64,000 nt of DNA, taken from positions 17,264,051 to 17,328,050 of the forward strand of contig OX637391.1 in the NCBI GenBank assembly GCA_951799425.1, given 5' to 3'. The notes beneath the pieces were generated by a model. That model was not told where the DNA came from. It saw only the letters and a program-made list of their open reading frames with translations, and searched no databases. The position numbers were made by a program, and so were the translations under genes. Shown here in pieces: positions 32,663 to 44,155 of this stretch (position 1 is the stretch's first letter; each line of letters opens with the position of its first letter). Source of the DNA: Ilex aquifolium (lineage: Eukaryota; Streptophyta; Magnoliopsida; Aquifoliales; Aquifoliaceae).

Positions 32663-33660
32663 TAAATATATTTTTTGTTCTTTTTTGAAGCATTGTTATC
32701 TCTAGTGCCTTGAAATAAGGGGATGGTATTATGGGTTTTCTAATCCGGTTTAAGCAACGGGTGCATTGTTTTGAAGGGTAGTATAGTCATTTTTTCGCAC
32801 TAGGGACTTTTTGCCAAAATAGTTTCCTTTATGGACTTGAATGCTAATAAGTCTAATTAAATATTTCGGCCACCGAAGGACCTTTATTTTAAATCCAATT
32901 CAATTTAAACTAGTCCATAATCAATCCACCCCACCCATTTGCCACCTCAAAAAACGATTCCTCTCTCTTCTAGTTCAATTGGGCAAACCCAAAACAATGG
33001 GGAATCACAGACACTAAATTTAACCACTTCATAAATCGAAGGCCATGAATGAAGAACTTGAATATGCCAATCATGTGTTGTGCTGTGTATAACAGCTAAA
33101 GATCAAGTACCAAAGACTAAACAAATTCGGTATAATATGATCATATAAATAGAAGTAAAATCAAGAATCTCATAAGATAAGGGTGTAAATTGTATACTCA
33201 GTACAACAGTAGTACTACGATCACATGCAGCCATTAAATTTAACAAAACAAGAACACAAATCTCACTTAAGAACACATAAGAGAACTAAACCTCAAGAAG
33301 AAGCGAACGGCTGATTGCGATACGACGAGGAGCTAAACAAGGTTTCCCCTGCTGCTTGGTAGTATAGCCTAGAGAGGCACTGCCTCAAAATCATAGAAAT
33401 AGAATGGTTAAAAATCATATGGGGTCGACCTCACTTGAGTGAGTCGATGTGTTAGTGTCTCATTGGTTGTCAATGAAGTCTTGCTCAGCTGTCTAAAATA
33501 TCAATAAACTTTTAATTGTTTCAATTTAATCCTTAAAATTTTAAAATCATTTCAATTTGTTGTCTTATTGTCAAATAGTAAGAAAATAATACACAAACCA
33601 CATTACTTCCACAAATATGCAAACATCGCCATATGAACTCAATTATTGTCTTGTTGCATT

Positions 33661-35280
33661 CTAATGAAATTATGAACGATTCAACTTGGGGTGGTGGGCA
33701 TGGCAGGATTGTGATGGTGGTCTCGACATTGCTAGCAATGGCGACATAGTGATGGTGATAGCAACAATAGTGGTGGGTGGTAGTGAAGGTAATAACGATG
33801 GTGATGGTGGCAGCAATGATAGGTGTGGGAAGGTGGCGACAACAGATGCGGTGGCAGTAATGGGGCAGGGATGTGTAATTGTGGCTCGAAATTGGGGCGA
33901 TGGTGTTTATTGGGGAGGATGTTTGCGTTCTTGTGTTTTGATAGTGTTAAAGGTGGACTTTGTAGAGCAAGACACTTGTTTTCATATAAGTTGATTTTAA
34001 AACTTATTTTTTTTGTGTATCCAAATGTATGTTTAGTCTCCAAAGTGATTTCACAAAATAAAAACGAAAAAAGTACGAAATCTATTATTTTTTTCGATTT
34101 TCACTTAATTTAGAAAATAAAAATGAAAAAAATTGAAACAAAACTAAAAAGGATTTTTGTGTACACAACAATGAGAGATTATCGTGTGGTGACACTTTAT
34201 GTCCCTATTTTGTGTGTTACAGTATCCGTGTTTCTAAGTTGAGGAGAATTGTCGATTTTGACACTACATGGTTTTGTGTTCTAAATAGCAATAGGTGATG
34301 TCAATAATAATTAATAATAATTTATCAGCACATATAGAAAAAATTCAACGAAGGTTACTAGCGCATTTTAGGGTTTACCAATGCATATATAAAAACTAAT
34401 TTACCAACACATATCCTGAGTGAGAGAGACTTGTTGATATTTGAAAGATTAAAATTGCACTGGAAAAAATCCAACAATCAATAAAGAATATTGAGGTGCA
34501 CCTCAAGTTTTGGATATCGACCTGTGAGTTGCATGACAGATAAAAGGTTAGGGGTTTGCTCCCGACGTTGAGCTGGGAAAGGTCCTTTAGTATTGCAATC
34601 AATCTATATAATAGAGTATGATGAATTTTGAATCTTTAAATTTATCAATCTGTTAAAACGGTCTATATTTGTTCAATTTTTCGATCCAAGAGATGATATC
34701 ATCTTCCAAAATTTTATTTCCCATTAAAAACTTTCCATTGGTTACGCCTCAAATTATTCAAGATTTTGGGTTTATCAATGATATCTTTTGGCAATTGGGT
34801 TGTTTCTCAAGAAGAGATTTAACAACAATATGTGGACTTCCAACATGATGGATATTGTATGTGAGAGATGCAAAATTAAGGGAAAAAAAAAGAATATAAT
34901 GTATATATGAGGAGCAGTTGGCAGCTAATTATAGTTTCTACCATGTGCCTTTATACAGGTGTAAACCTTGGGGATCAAGCGGATGATGGGTCATGATGTG
35001 ATTAAGGACAAGGGGGAGGGAGTCGACATTATTGGCCAAAAAACGAAAGTGTGGCTGAAGAAGGTTTTTAGTTTGCTCCTTCAAATTTCTTTTGTTCCTA
35101 TTTGAACTATTTGTGTTTGAATTTTGTCATGATTTCTCTAAATTTGAGGTTTTATTTTATTTTTTTGGGTTTGATATTTTGTTTGTTTGTGGATTTTGTG
35201 AATTTGGTCTATATCATGACAGTGAATTTGTCAAATTCGATCCCATGTTAATGGGGATTGCATTGCAATTGTGCCTATTT
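33661..35280. other. Spacer, no gene seen
   Basis: Contains a GGT/GAT-rich low-complexity stretch at 33690-33900 that produces open frames on both strands without domain character, and AT-rich sequence elsewhere. Confidence 0.55.
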
Positions 35281-35284
35281 TGTT

Positions 35285-37360
35285 TGTGTGTGCGCAAAGT
35301 GTGATCGTCTAGATGAAATGCATAAAGTTTTTGAAAATTGGCATTCTACTAAACAAGTTTAACATCGGAATTCAATTATATATATTGTAGGACATTGTTG
35401 GACGATACGCCAGAAAGAAATGTTGTTGCTTGAAGATGTTACGTCAATGTAGTTATATATAAAGTACATCAAGGATGATTTTTGATGATACCAAAAACTA
35501 CAGCTCAACCAAAATTATCGCAGCTCAGAATTATATACCTCAGTTCAACCGACTTGACTTGAGCCATCCGGCACAAGTGTACTAACTCCTAGATCACGGA
35601 GGGATATCCAAGCAGCTCGACCATCATCACACTAACTCAGAAATACCTACGGGAGCAGAAGAGGAGTTCAACTAGCCAATGTTGCCTTGGGCATCAAGCC
35701 ACTACCTCAAGGATGCCACCTCACTGCTTCTAGAAGCTCACGTGGTCATTGGTTAGGATTTCCCTTAACGGCCAAATTAGTGTTGTGAAAAGCTCACCTA
35801 GGCGAGAAGCGAGACCCCTTCGCAAAAGCGAAGATGACTGAAGTGAAGCAAAAGCAAGAAAGCGAGCAATTGTCGCTTAAGCAATAGACGAGAAAAGCGA
35901 ACGCTTTTGTTAAGTTTTTTAAGTTGCTTTTTTTTTTTATTATTATGGACCGTTGGAGTGGTGCAATCGGAATAAAATTGTGATATGCCCATACACCCAA
36001 TTGCCCCTTATCCCAACTAAACAACGACTTGCTGCTGCTTCTCTCGTTCCTGAAGAAGTCCCGACAGAAGACTGACAGCTTCTTTGAACAGGTTTGCCAC
36101 TTCTCTACTTCTTCTCTCTGTTTCTCTTCTTCTTCGCCAGAAAGCCCAGATAAGTTATTTCTGTCTTCTTCTTCGATAGAGCTTCTTCTTCGACAAAACC
36201 AGATCTGCTGCTGCCTTCTTCTTCGATAGAACACATGTGTTCTTCATTTCTCTCATTGTCATTCTCCTTTTTCTTCTGATTCTGCTTCTTCTGTGTTTCT
36301 ATTTTTATTTTTCTAGGATTCCCAGATTCTCTATTCTGATTTCTTCTTATTTTCTTCTGCTTCTTTTGGTTCTGCTTCTGTTTTTGTTTTCTGCTTTTAC
36401 ATCTGCTGTTTTTGTTTTCTGTTTCTGCTTATTATGTTTCTTCTCTGTTTCTATTTCTGTTTATTCTACTTTTGTTTCTGCTTCTGCTTATTCTATTTCT
36501 ATTTTTGCTTAATGTTGATTATGTTTATGTGATTTTAAGTTGTTTGATTAATATGTTCTACATCTACCTGTTTCTATTTTTGCTTCTTGTTTTTTATTGT
36601 TCACTTCGCTTCAATAAAACGTTCGCTTTGCCTCTCACTTCTCAACTAGGCCTCAGGAGACTTGTTCGTTTCGATTCGATTTACGCCTTAAATAACATTG
36701 GGCCAAATATTTCCTGAATGATTCCAACAGATTGAGAGGACGAAGCAATCTTGAATAAGGACAAAACCCATGCTTGTATAAATAAGGGAGATTCCCCTAC
36801 AAAAAAAGGGATTGAACTCTCTGTAATCACTCTCTTCTGCCCTTGCAAGCAATACAACGAACACCGGAGTAAGAGACTCCATTGATAGTATACAAGCCAA
36901 GTTGTTCAGCTTGGTGAACCACTTAAACTCTTATCTTCTTTATCGCTTCACTGTTCATTTACATAGGCATCTTTCACACACAACACCTTAACATATGGCT
37001 CACACCTACTCCATTGTTTCTTGTACCATCAATTTCAGAGTACTTCCGAAATGTTATGTTAGATGAAGGTTTAAAGTAATTAACTAAAATGCTTTCTTAA
37101 AAGGATGGGTTTAGAGTAGAAGGGAATTGCTTGGCTTTTGTGGTGGGTCTGGAAGCATGAGGATATTTGACATATTTCCTAAGGGAAAACAGATCCATGC
37201 AAAGCTTATTCAAACATTGATAAATTTGAATATTAATAATGGGATTGTTGGAACAACTTTTTTGGATATGTATACTAAATTAGGTTATTTGGATTACTTC
37301 AATTTGATGTTGGAGATTTTTTTTTTTTATTACAGGCCATGCATTTCGTGGTTTGGTTGA
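35285..37360 (+). pseudogene. Scraps of a pentatricopeptide repeat (PPR) gene, split by insertions
   Basis: At 35291 the plus strand reads CAKCDRLDEMHKVFENW and, near 35400, DTPERNVVA followed by TGA where Trp is usual. At about 37180-37300 it reads KGKQIHAKLIQT and GIVGTTFLDMYTKLGYLDY. These match the repeat signatures of plant PLS-type PPR proteins, which bind organelle RNA (GKQIHA..., LLDMY.KCG.LD.A). Roughly 1.6 kb of LTR-like DNA lies between the two parts. A T-run at 37319-37328 and stops break the second. The order and same strand suggest one former gene, but many PPR genes exist and the two scraps could have separate origins. Confidence 0.5.
35455..37030 (+). repeat. LTR-like insertion with a pyrimidine-rich insert
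   Basis: Outer parts (35455-35776 and about 36680-37030) look like one LTR: a TATA box TATAAATAA at 36777-36785 and a leader ending TTCACTGTTCATTTACA. Between them (about 35777-36660) is a second insert whose ends GGCGAGAAGCGAGACC and, in reverse, GTTGAGAAGTGAGAGGC match imperfectly. Its middle is a long CTT/CTG-rich tract. Target duplications were not resolved. Confidence 0.4.
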
Positions 37361-38163
37361 TGATGGAAATGAGGTGACATATTAACTGCTTGCAGTCATT
37401 GTGGTTTGAAATTTTAGTTTTTTAATACTGCTTCAAGCTTAGATATTTAATCGTTTATGATCGCGGGTTGGATATTTTGGGCAGTCACGGTGGCAATGGG
37501 CTGGTGGTGATGAAAGCGGTGGTGAACCTAGGTTGGATTATTTGATATTTGATGATTTTGATCTCTATTATGTTGGATAAGGTTTATTTATGGTGGTCGG
37601 AGGTGGTGCTAAATGGTGTCGGTTTTGAAAGAGGTGTGTGGTGCTAAAGATTTATTTTTTAATCAAGGTTTATGTCCCTTCTACTGTTAAGCATATGTAC
37701 TACATCATTCAGTTGGATATTTGTTCCTGCGTTCATAGATAGAGTAATCATCCGATATGTTTTATTGCTAGGTTGTGTTTGCAATTTGTTTGAAAACATA
37801 TTGAGCTTTGAACTACCAGTTTTGATTTTGTTAATAATAATTATTCATACATTTTTCTTGGCCTGTTTAATATCTAGGTTGACATAACTTCACTTTCTTT
37901 AACAATTCTTTTTGTATTATATAGTGTCTTTGGGCATAGGTCAGTTACTCAAATCATTTCAAGATTAAACAAAAAATTATCTGGCGAATTACGTTACCCC
38001 AATATAAAAAATGGTTCAGATTATTTCAAATTTAATTAATCCAACGAACCAGAATGAGTCCTAAAAATTTTCTCCAACCCAAAAAAATCACATTTTTTAA
38101 TTGCCATTAATCACACCTACAATTATTCGACAACTATCTCACCAAATTATATCTATATCTATA
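37361..38163. other. AT-rich spacer before the Helitron
   Basis: No gene recognised. Ends in an (ATCTAT)n microsatellite at about 38149-38168 in which the Helitron start is embedded. Confidence 0.5.
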
Positions 38164-39710
38164 TCTATACTACTAATAAAAGTGGTTTAAGTGAAAAACT
38201 TTTGATTTTCTTATTTATTCTTTAATAATTCTATAATGTCTACTTTATCATTTTTAAAGTGGCTTAAGACAAAAACTTTTGATTTTCTTATTTATCCTTC
38301 AAAAAGTCTATAATGTCTATCCTCTTTTGAAGAATTTTTTATTTTTTTATTAGTTGTATTAATGCAACTAACAAATTTATTATTTGACTTTTGATTATCT
38401 TCTTTCCAAATAATATAAATTCGATCCAAATTCGATTTAAAAAATGTGATCCGAATACAATTCAATTGTGGAACAAATTTTATTTTTCATAACGCATATA
38501 TGAATTCGTTAAAATAGATATCTGTTCTTATCCGAATAAGATGATTAGAGACGATTTTAACATTTAGTACATAGATTTCTTCTCAATTTTATTAAATAAT
38601 CACCAAATTACATCATATATTTATAAGTGCGTAGTGCATATCCAAATTCGCTAAAAAATAAATATTTGAATAGATGTAATAATCTATATACTATTTTTGA
38701 ATGTCAATGTTTGTCAAAAAAATATAATTCATAATACTATCCTTAAAAAGATAAAAAGACAATAATGACTTATTGTAATAACTTCTTGTTAGTCCCAAAA
38801 ATCGTTAGTAATCTAACTATTAATCACTTACTGAAATTAAACATTACAGTTTTTAAATGTAATGCAATTCATTTTTTTTTAACCTTATGCAATTCAGTTC
38901 ATACAACCTAAAATACGAGAAAATTTTGAGCGTAACAATTACCCCACGTCAACAGTGTCACTTTAGATAATCGTCCACTAACAAGGGAACAAGTAAACAA
39001 GTAAACCCCATAAAATTTAATAACCACCATGTAATAAATAAATATGTCTATATAAAGAAAATTGTTTCAATTTATTTATTTTTTTTAAAAAAAGTTAAAA
39101 TAGTTGGCGTCCAAATGCGCGCACGCACCAACTAGACCTTTCCAAAGGATCAATCTCTATCCCCCAAATCTCTTTCAATCACGCAATCTCTCTCTCGTCA
39201 ATATTGTGATCTATCTAATCTCCATGGCCGGCCCAACAATATGGAAAGAAAAAGAATGAGTTTTAGGCCCTAAATTTTTGGAAGTCCCATAATTTAAGGT
39301 ATATCACAATTCACTAACCCACAAAAAAATTAAATATATTAAATTTTAGGCCCTATAAAAAAGCCCTAAAAAATTAAATCCAATCAAAACTTTTATTGCA
39401 ATAATTTGGGTCGATAATCCAATCCATAACATTAAAAACTTAGAAATTAACAAAAAAAAAAACTCAAAAGTCAACTCATATTTACTCTCGTCCACTTTCT
39501 CTTTTTTTTTTCTCTCTCTCTCCCTGGTAAAAATAAATAAATAACAAAAATAAAAGTTTAAACACTCTCTCTCCCTCTCTGTGGTAAAAAACAAAAATTA
39601 AAATTAAAATCACTTTCTCAACAATATTAAAACATTTTTTTTTGTCTTACTCTCACATAAAAATTAAAAATAAATTAATTATAAAAAAATAATACTAAAA
39701 ATAAAAAAAA

Positions 39711-39868
39711 GAGCAATGCTATATATCTCAAATGTGCATCCCAAATCAATAAGGATTGTTGGATCAGTGGGTTCCAATTAAAAAAATTGATAGGACCACT
39801 CATCCAATGGTTCCCATTCATTTGGGATACACATTTGGGATACAAATTTGAGATATAAAACATTACTC
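39711..39868. mobile_element. Mutator-like MITE C (158 bp), inside the Helitron
   Basis: Ends GAGCAATGCTATATATCTC and, in reverse, GAGTAATGTTTTATATCTC. Flanked by TAAAAAAAA at 39702-39710 and 39869-39877 (nine bases, but low complexity). The interior GATCAGTGGGTTCCA and CCACTCATCCAATGG is shared with MITE D at 63526-63683. Confidence 0.8.
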
Positions 39869-41043
39869 TAAAAAAAAAAACCTCCGCTTAATAAATTCGT
39901 TTTAAGCCTCGAATTGGTTTGAGCCATCGCTGTTAATCTCTTCCTAAATCATCCCCATCACAGCCCGAAGTCACGTTGCCAGTCGTGCCAATCGCAGCCC
40001 TGAATCCCTTTGGGCGATATTCTTCTCTCTTCCTCCGGTCTCCCTCTTTTCGCCAGTCGAAGCCAGCCACATCCACCATTGACCCAACTAGGTACGCGTC
40101 TCTCTCTCTCTCTCTCACTGTCTATGCTCATCACTTCTCTCTCTCTCACACACAGACACACACTCTCCACCCAACCCCTCAGTCGGCAAGCACCGTCTGT
40201 CCCACACCACGACAACCAAACCCTCATACTTTTGGGGTCTTAATTTGTCAAATTTAGGGTCAGTGTCTGTGGTTTTGTTGCTGACATATTTTTCTATTAT
40301 TTTGGTAGTTAAATATCGACATTCGACACCAATCAACACCCTCGCCCCCACCCCACAGCTACCAACCACTGGCTGCCCTGCCCTATGACCACCAGACTAT
40401 AATATTTTTGGATTCTTATCGACCTCCTCGGCCCACTGCATCCTCAAATGGGTTCGATTTTTCGTTTTGTGGATCATGATTTGTTGAAAGATTCTATTAG
40501 TTAGGGCTTTATTCTCATGGGCTTTCACTGCACCTCGCCATCTACCATTCGTACACCGTTACTAGCTCCCAACGCCGCCCCTTCCTCCTCTTCCCCATTA
40601 CCAAAGCCACCAGCCTAGAAAAATCGTTGTTTCTATTTTGTCACTATTGTATCTTTTTTTTTTCCTTCACTTAGACTTGATGTTTAGGTTTTTTTTCCCA
40701 GTTTTTATATTCATTTGATGCTATGATTTTTTTTTGGGTAATTTTTATGCCAAGATTTGGTTAAAATAGCTATTGATATTTCTTTTCTTTTTTTCCATTT
40801 CTTCTCATTATTTTTTTTAAAAAATTGAATGGAGTATTTAACGATTGGCTAGGTATAAGAAGTTAACATTGTTGTGGCAGGTAAGGTTTTATGCTTGGTC
40901 GATGAGCCATGAAGCATAACTATGCTAGGTTTCATACTTCTTCAATCTATGATCAGTGTACATCTTTTGATTATTTTTGATCAATTTAATGGTATTTGAT
41001 TTATTTATGGGTGTTGGCGGTTCTGGTGTTGTTGTTGGTTGTT

Positions 41044-41246
41044 TTCTATTGTGTGCATTGCCTATTGGATAGTTTGGTACTTCGGTAAAGTTCAAATGAA
41101 AGGTTGAATTCTTGGTGCTATGAACTCAACCAAAGTGATGACTTTCTATTATGTGCATTGCCTATTGGATAGTGTGGTAATGTACAAATGGAGGGCTAAA
41201 TTTCTTGGTGCTGAATTTCTTGGTGCTATGAATTCAACCAAACTAA
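41044..41246. repeat. Tandem duplication of about 100 bp in the Helitron
   Basis: Copies at 41044-41143 and 41144-41246 share TGTGCATTGCCTATTGGATAG and TTCTTGGTGCTATGAA(C/T)TCAAC. The second copy has a further small duplication of TTTCTTGGTGCT. Confidence 0.75.
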
Positions 41247-41445
41247 AGGATCCATGTTGCTCCACACGTTTAACCTTTGATTGTATTTCTAGCTCTGATA
41301 TATTTGTTGCTGACAGTTCAATTTGTACCTTTTTATTGCAGCCAGGAAGATTCCTCCACTGCTTCTGCTACTTAGCCTTGGATGGAGGTTGGTACTTCGG
41401 ACATCCTAAACCAAGAAGATATTCAAAGTACAGCTAAACAATTTT

Positions 41446-41650
41446 TTTTAGTGATAGGTTCTATAGGAACTGGACGATCTTATTTGGTCAAATACCTAGT
41501 GACAAACTCCTATGTTCATTTCATTACGGTATTTCTGAACAAGGTCCTGGATAACAAGCCTAAAGGTTTTCTTATTGATGATATTGATATTAATGATAGT
41601 GATGTTGTTGATGCTAGTGACGCTATGATGCTAGTGACAATATTGATGTT
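41446..41650 (+). pseudogene. ycf2: Plastid ycf2 fragment captured in the nuclear Helitron
   Basis: From about 41446 the plus strand reads [36 protein letters not shown] and [11 protein letters not shown], then repeated Asp/Ser/Ala residues. This is the AAA-ATPase Walker A region of plastid Ycf2, recognised from memory; GSIGTGRSY is the P-loop. Only about 65 residues remain. The upstream part ([13 protein letters not shown]) is unrelated, and the Asp-rich repeat is rearranged before the stop. It is a dead fragment, presumably plastid DNA transferred to the nucleus and then carried by or inserted into the Helitron. Confidence 0.82.
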
Positions 41651-42526
41651 GGATTGAAGTCTCAACTAATATTACCTCTGTTTTTTAATGGGTATCGACT
41701 TTGCTCGTTGGGACTACATTTTTGGGTGAATTTGCTGGGGGTCGAAGGCAATTAAAGGGGACTGGAACATTCCTTGCTGCTAACCTCTGAAGGTAACTAC
41801 TCTAATTTAAGATAAGATACCCAATCAATTGTGCTTTCTTCATGCAATTTTATTAATGTCTCCAAATTCTAACCGTTAAACTTTTACCAACTGCCACTTT
41901 TTCCATTGTTATTCGCTTATTTCCCTTTTATATTACAACTGCATAGTATCACCATAAAAAGTTTGATTGTAGACTTTCAATTTCCATCTCATACTCTTTG
42001 TAATGATTTTGTTTTAGACTTACTTTTATGTATCTTAGTCTTTACTTTTGCAGCTCTCTAATTTTGTTTTCAATGAGATCTTTATTAGATAATTTCCATT
42101 GAACCTGGTGGCAGTAGAAAGGATATTGAGTTTCACATTGAATCTAAACTAATTTTGAAAGTGATGATGGTTGCTATAGTTGCCCACCTGACAGGATCAC
42201 CTCCCATTTTTTTGAACATGGCATGTTTCTAGGTCAATAAGGTGAGCTGTGCTTATATTGTTTTTGAGTGAATTTTTTTATTTGTAAGGTGAACTGAGCT
42301 TGGTTTTTTTTTTTTTTGAATACTTTGAATTGTGTTCTTAGTTTGTTGGAACACAACCTTCATTGTTACTCCAGTCTTTGTGTACTTTTGTCATATAGTT
42401 GAGTATCTTAATGTTGGATCTTCTATAATTGTCATGTTGGGCCAAATTCTGTTAATTGGTGACTTTTGAGTAAATTTTGTTGGTGTTGCAATAAGCTCTA
42501 ACTAGGAGTAGGATTTTTTTTTTCCC

Positions 42527-43020
42527 GGAAAAATGTTTCTATGATACATACCCTAAGTACATTTAGATGCCTTAGATATCTATATAGGATGCTTTTTAGT
42601 TGTTGAGTTTCCATGCAATTATAACTCCAAGAACCAAGAATTGCTGATTGTTGTAGTGATTCGGTTACAAATGGTGAGTATGGGTAAAGAGCCAGTGAGC
42701 TCTAATCAGGTGTAGATTTCTGTGATGCTTTTTAGTTGTTAAGTTTCCATGCAATTATAACTCCAAGAACCAAGAATTGTTGATTGTTGTAGTGATTTGG
42801 TTACAAATGGTGAGTATGGGTAAAGAGTCGGTGAGCCCTAATTAGGTGTAGATTTTTTTTGTCGAAAAAATATTTCTATGATACATACCCTAAGTACATT
42901 TAGATGCCTCTGATATCTATATAAGATGCTTTTTAGTTGTTTAGTTTCCATGCAATTATAACTCCAAGAACCAAGAATTGTTGATTGTTTTAGTGATTCA
43001 GTGACAAATAATGAGTATGG
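42527..43020. repeat. Three-copy tandem repeat near the Helitron 3' end
   Basis: GATGCTTTTTAGTTGTT followed by TTTCCATGCAATTATAACTCC starts at 42588, 42724 and 42925. Copies 1 and 3 are preceded by the same GTTTCTATGATACATACCC block (about 42535 and 42873), which copy 2 lacks. The array is close to the 3' end of the candidate Helitron. Confidence 0.8.
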
Positions 43021-43143
43021 AGAAATCACCTTGAATTGGGAAAAGCTGATGATTGTTCTAATTGTTGATTGTTTTGTTGATTGATTTAATTTTTTAATTT
43101 TATGTCGTGTTACACGGCGCCTTTAGGCATGGGCATTAGCTAG

Positions 43144-43970
43144 TGTGTATATATATATCCAAACACACACTTTTGAGAAGTGCCCACTTTATTTGCTCTA
43201 ATTAGTGAAATTTAGGTACAGAACTCTGTTACCTTAGTTCACCTCCAAACGATACCCTTCTCTTTCTTATGCATTCTTGGAGCCAGTAAAGGGCTCTCAA
43301 ATATTTTTCCCTTGAAACTGCAATAATAGTATTAAATATTTTTTAATTATGTCGACTCTAATATTTTCTTATCATATCAACTAGTATAGACTCGTACCTA
43401 AATGACTATGAATTGCCGGATAGGCTTCAAAAATGATTTGGATGTATTCGAATAGATTTTGAACATATCGATTTCATTTTGTACTTTTCAAAAAGAGTAG
43501 AGGTTATTTTGTTAGTGTAAAGTTTAAGTTACTATATAATAACACACGATGTCTGTATAAAAATCTAGATCCGAATTTAAAATATGAAAATTAATTTAAA
43601 ATAAATAAATGTAAATGTGCTTGTTCATCAATTCACACCTATCCAAAATGAGCAAGAGAGAAGGGGGGGAGGGAGAGATAAGTGACCAGGGTCTGTGTAA
43701 CTTTCGACGCACTGACCAGTAACTTTCATCCTCTGATGAGGTGCATAACTGAGTGGGTGATACGTTGATGACTAATTGAACGATTATGTATAAAGGGAAA
43801 CACCTTTTTAATAGCAATGATGATTATTGTACTATATTTTTAAAGTACAAAAATTTTGCCAAGGTCAAATATAAATGATCGTAATTAACCTTATTCTATA
43901 TTATTATATACTATCTTCTTGTCATTTTTTATTTGTTACCCTATGCATATGGATTATGGAGCTTGGACCC
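43144..43970. other. Spacer between Helitron and Mutator-like element
   Basis: AT-rich, with a short AT microsatellite at about 43149-43158. No gene recognised. Confidence 0.5.
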
Positions 43971-44155
43971 TTTTTTGTTGGGTATTAATTACAAATTGCC
44001 CCTCTTAAGTGTTTAGTCAAATTGCAATCAACTCCCTCCAGTTTTAAATTCAATAAATTGCTCCCCAAGCTATGAAATTTCAGTTGACTCTTGCCATTAA
44101 CTTCTCACCTTTTGAATTGACAGAAATTATTCAAGTGAAATTGATGTGCTCCCAA

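Larger units (their letters stand above)
30801..33660. other. Spacer with simple repeats and a diverged duplication
   Basis: No gene recognised. Holds a C17 run at 31214-31230, a GT-rich minisatellite at about 31490-31945, and a diverged duplication (32247-32402 and 32471-32662). The small frames are simple-sequence artefacts. Confidence 0.6.
38164..43143 (+). mobile_element. Candidate non-autonomous Helitron (about 5.0 kb)
   Basis: Starts TCTATACTACTAATAAAAG, the typical plant Helitron 5' end, after an A (38163). Ends GGGCATTAGCTAG before a T (43144), i.e. CTAG between A and T. About 11 bases before the end is a short hairpin around GCCTTTAGGC. There are no terminal inverted repeats or target duplication, as expected. 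No RepHel protein is visible, so it would depend on another element. Inside are MITE C, a ycf2 fragment and several tandem duplications. The two ends could belong to different copies; the match to Helitron end rules is the main evidence. Confidence 0.62.

Noticed and set aside
33686-34043. Gly- and His-rich frames on opposite strands
   Set aside because: Produced by GGTGAT-type low-complexity DNA.
36237-36717. Hydrophobic Leu/Phe/Ser-rich frames that resemble membrane proteins
   Set aside because: Encoded by a CTT/TTC-rich simple tract. The same composition appears in all frames.
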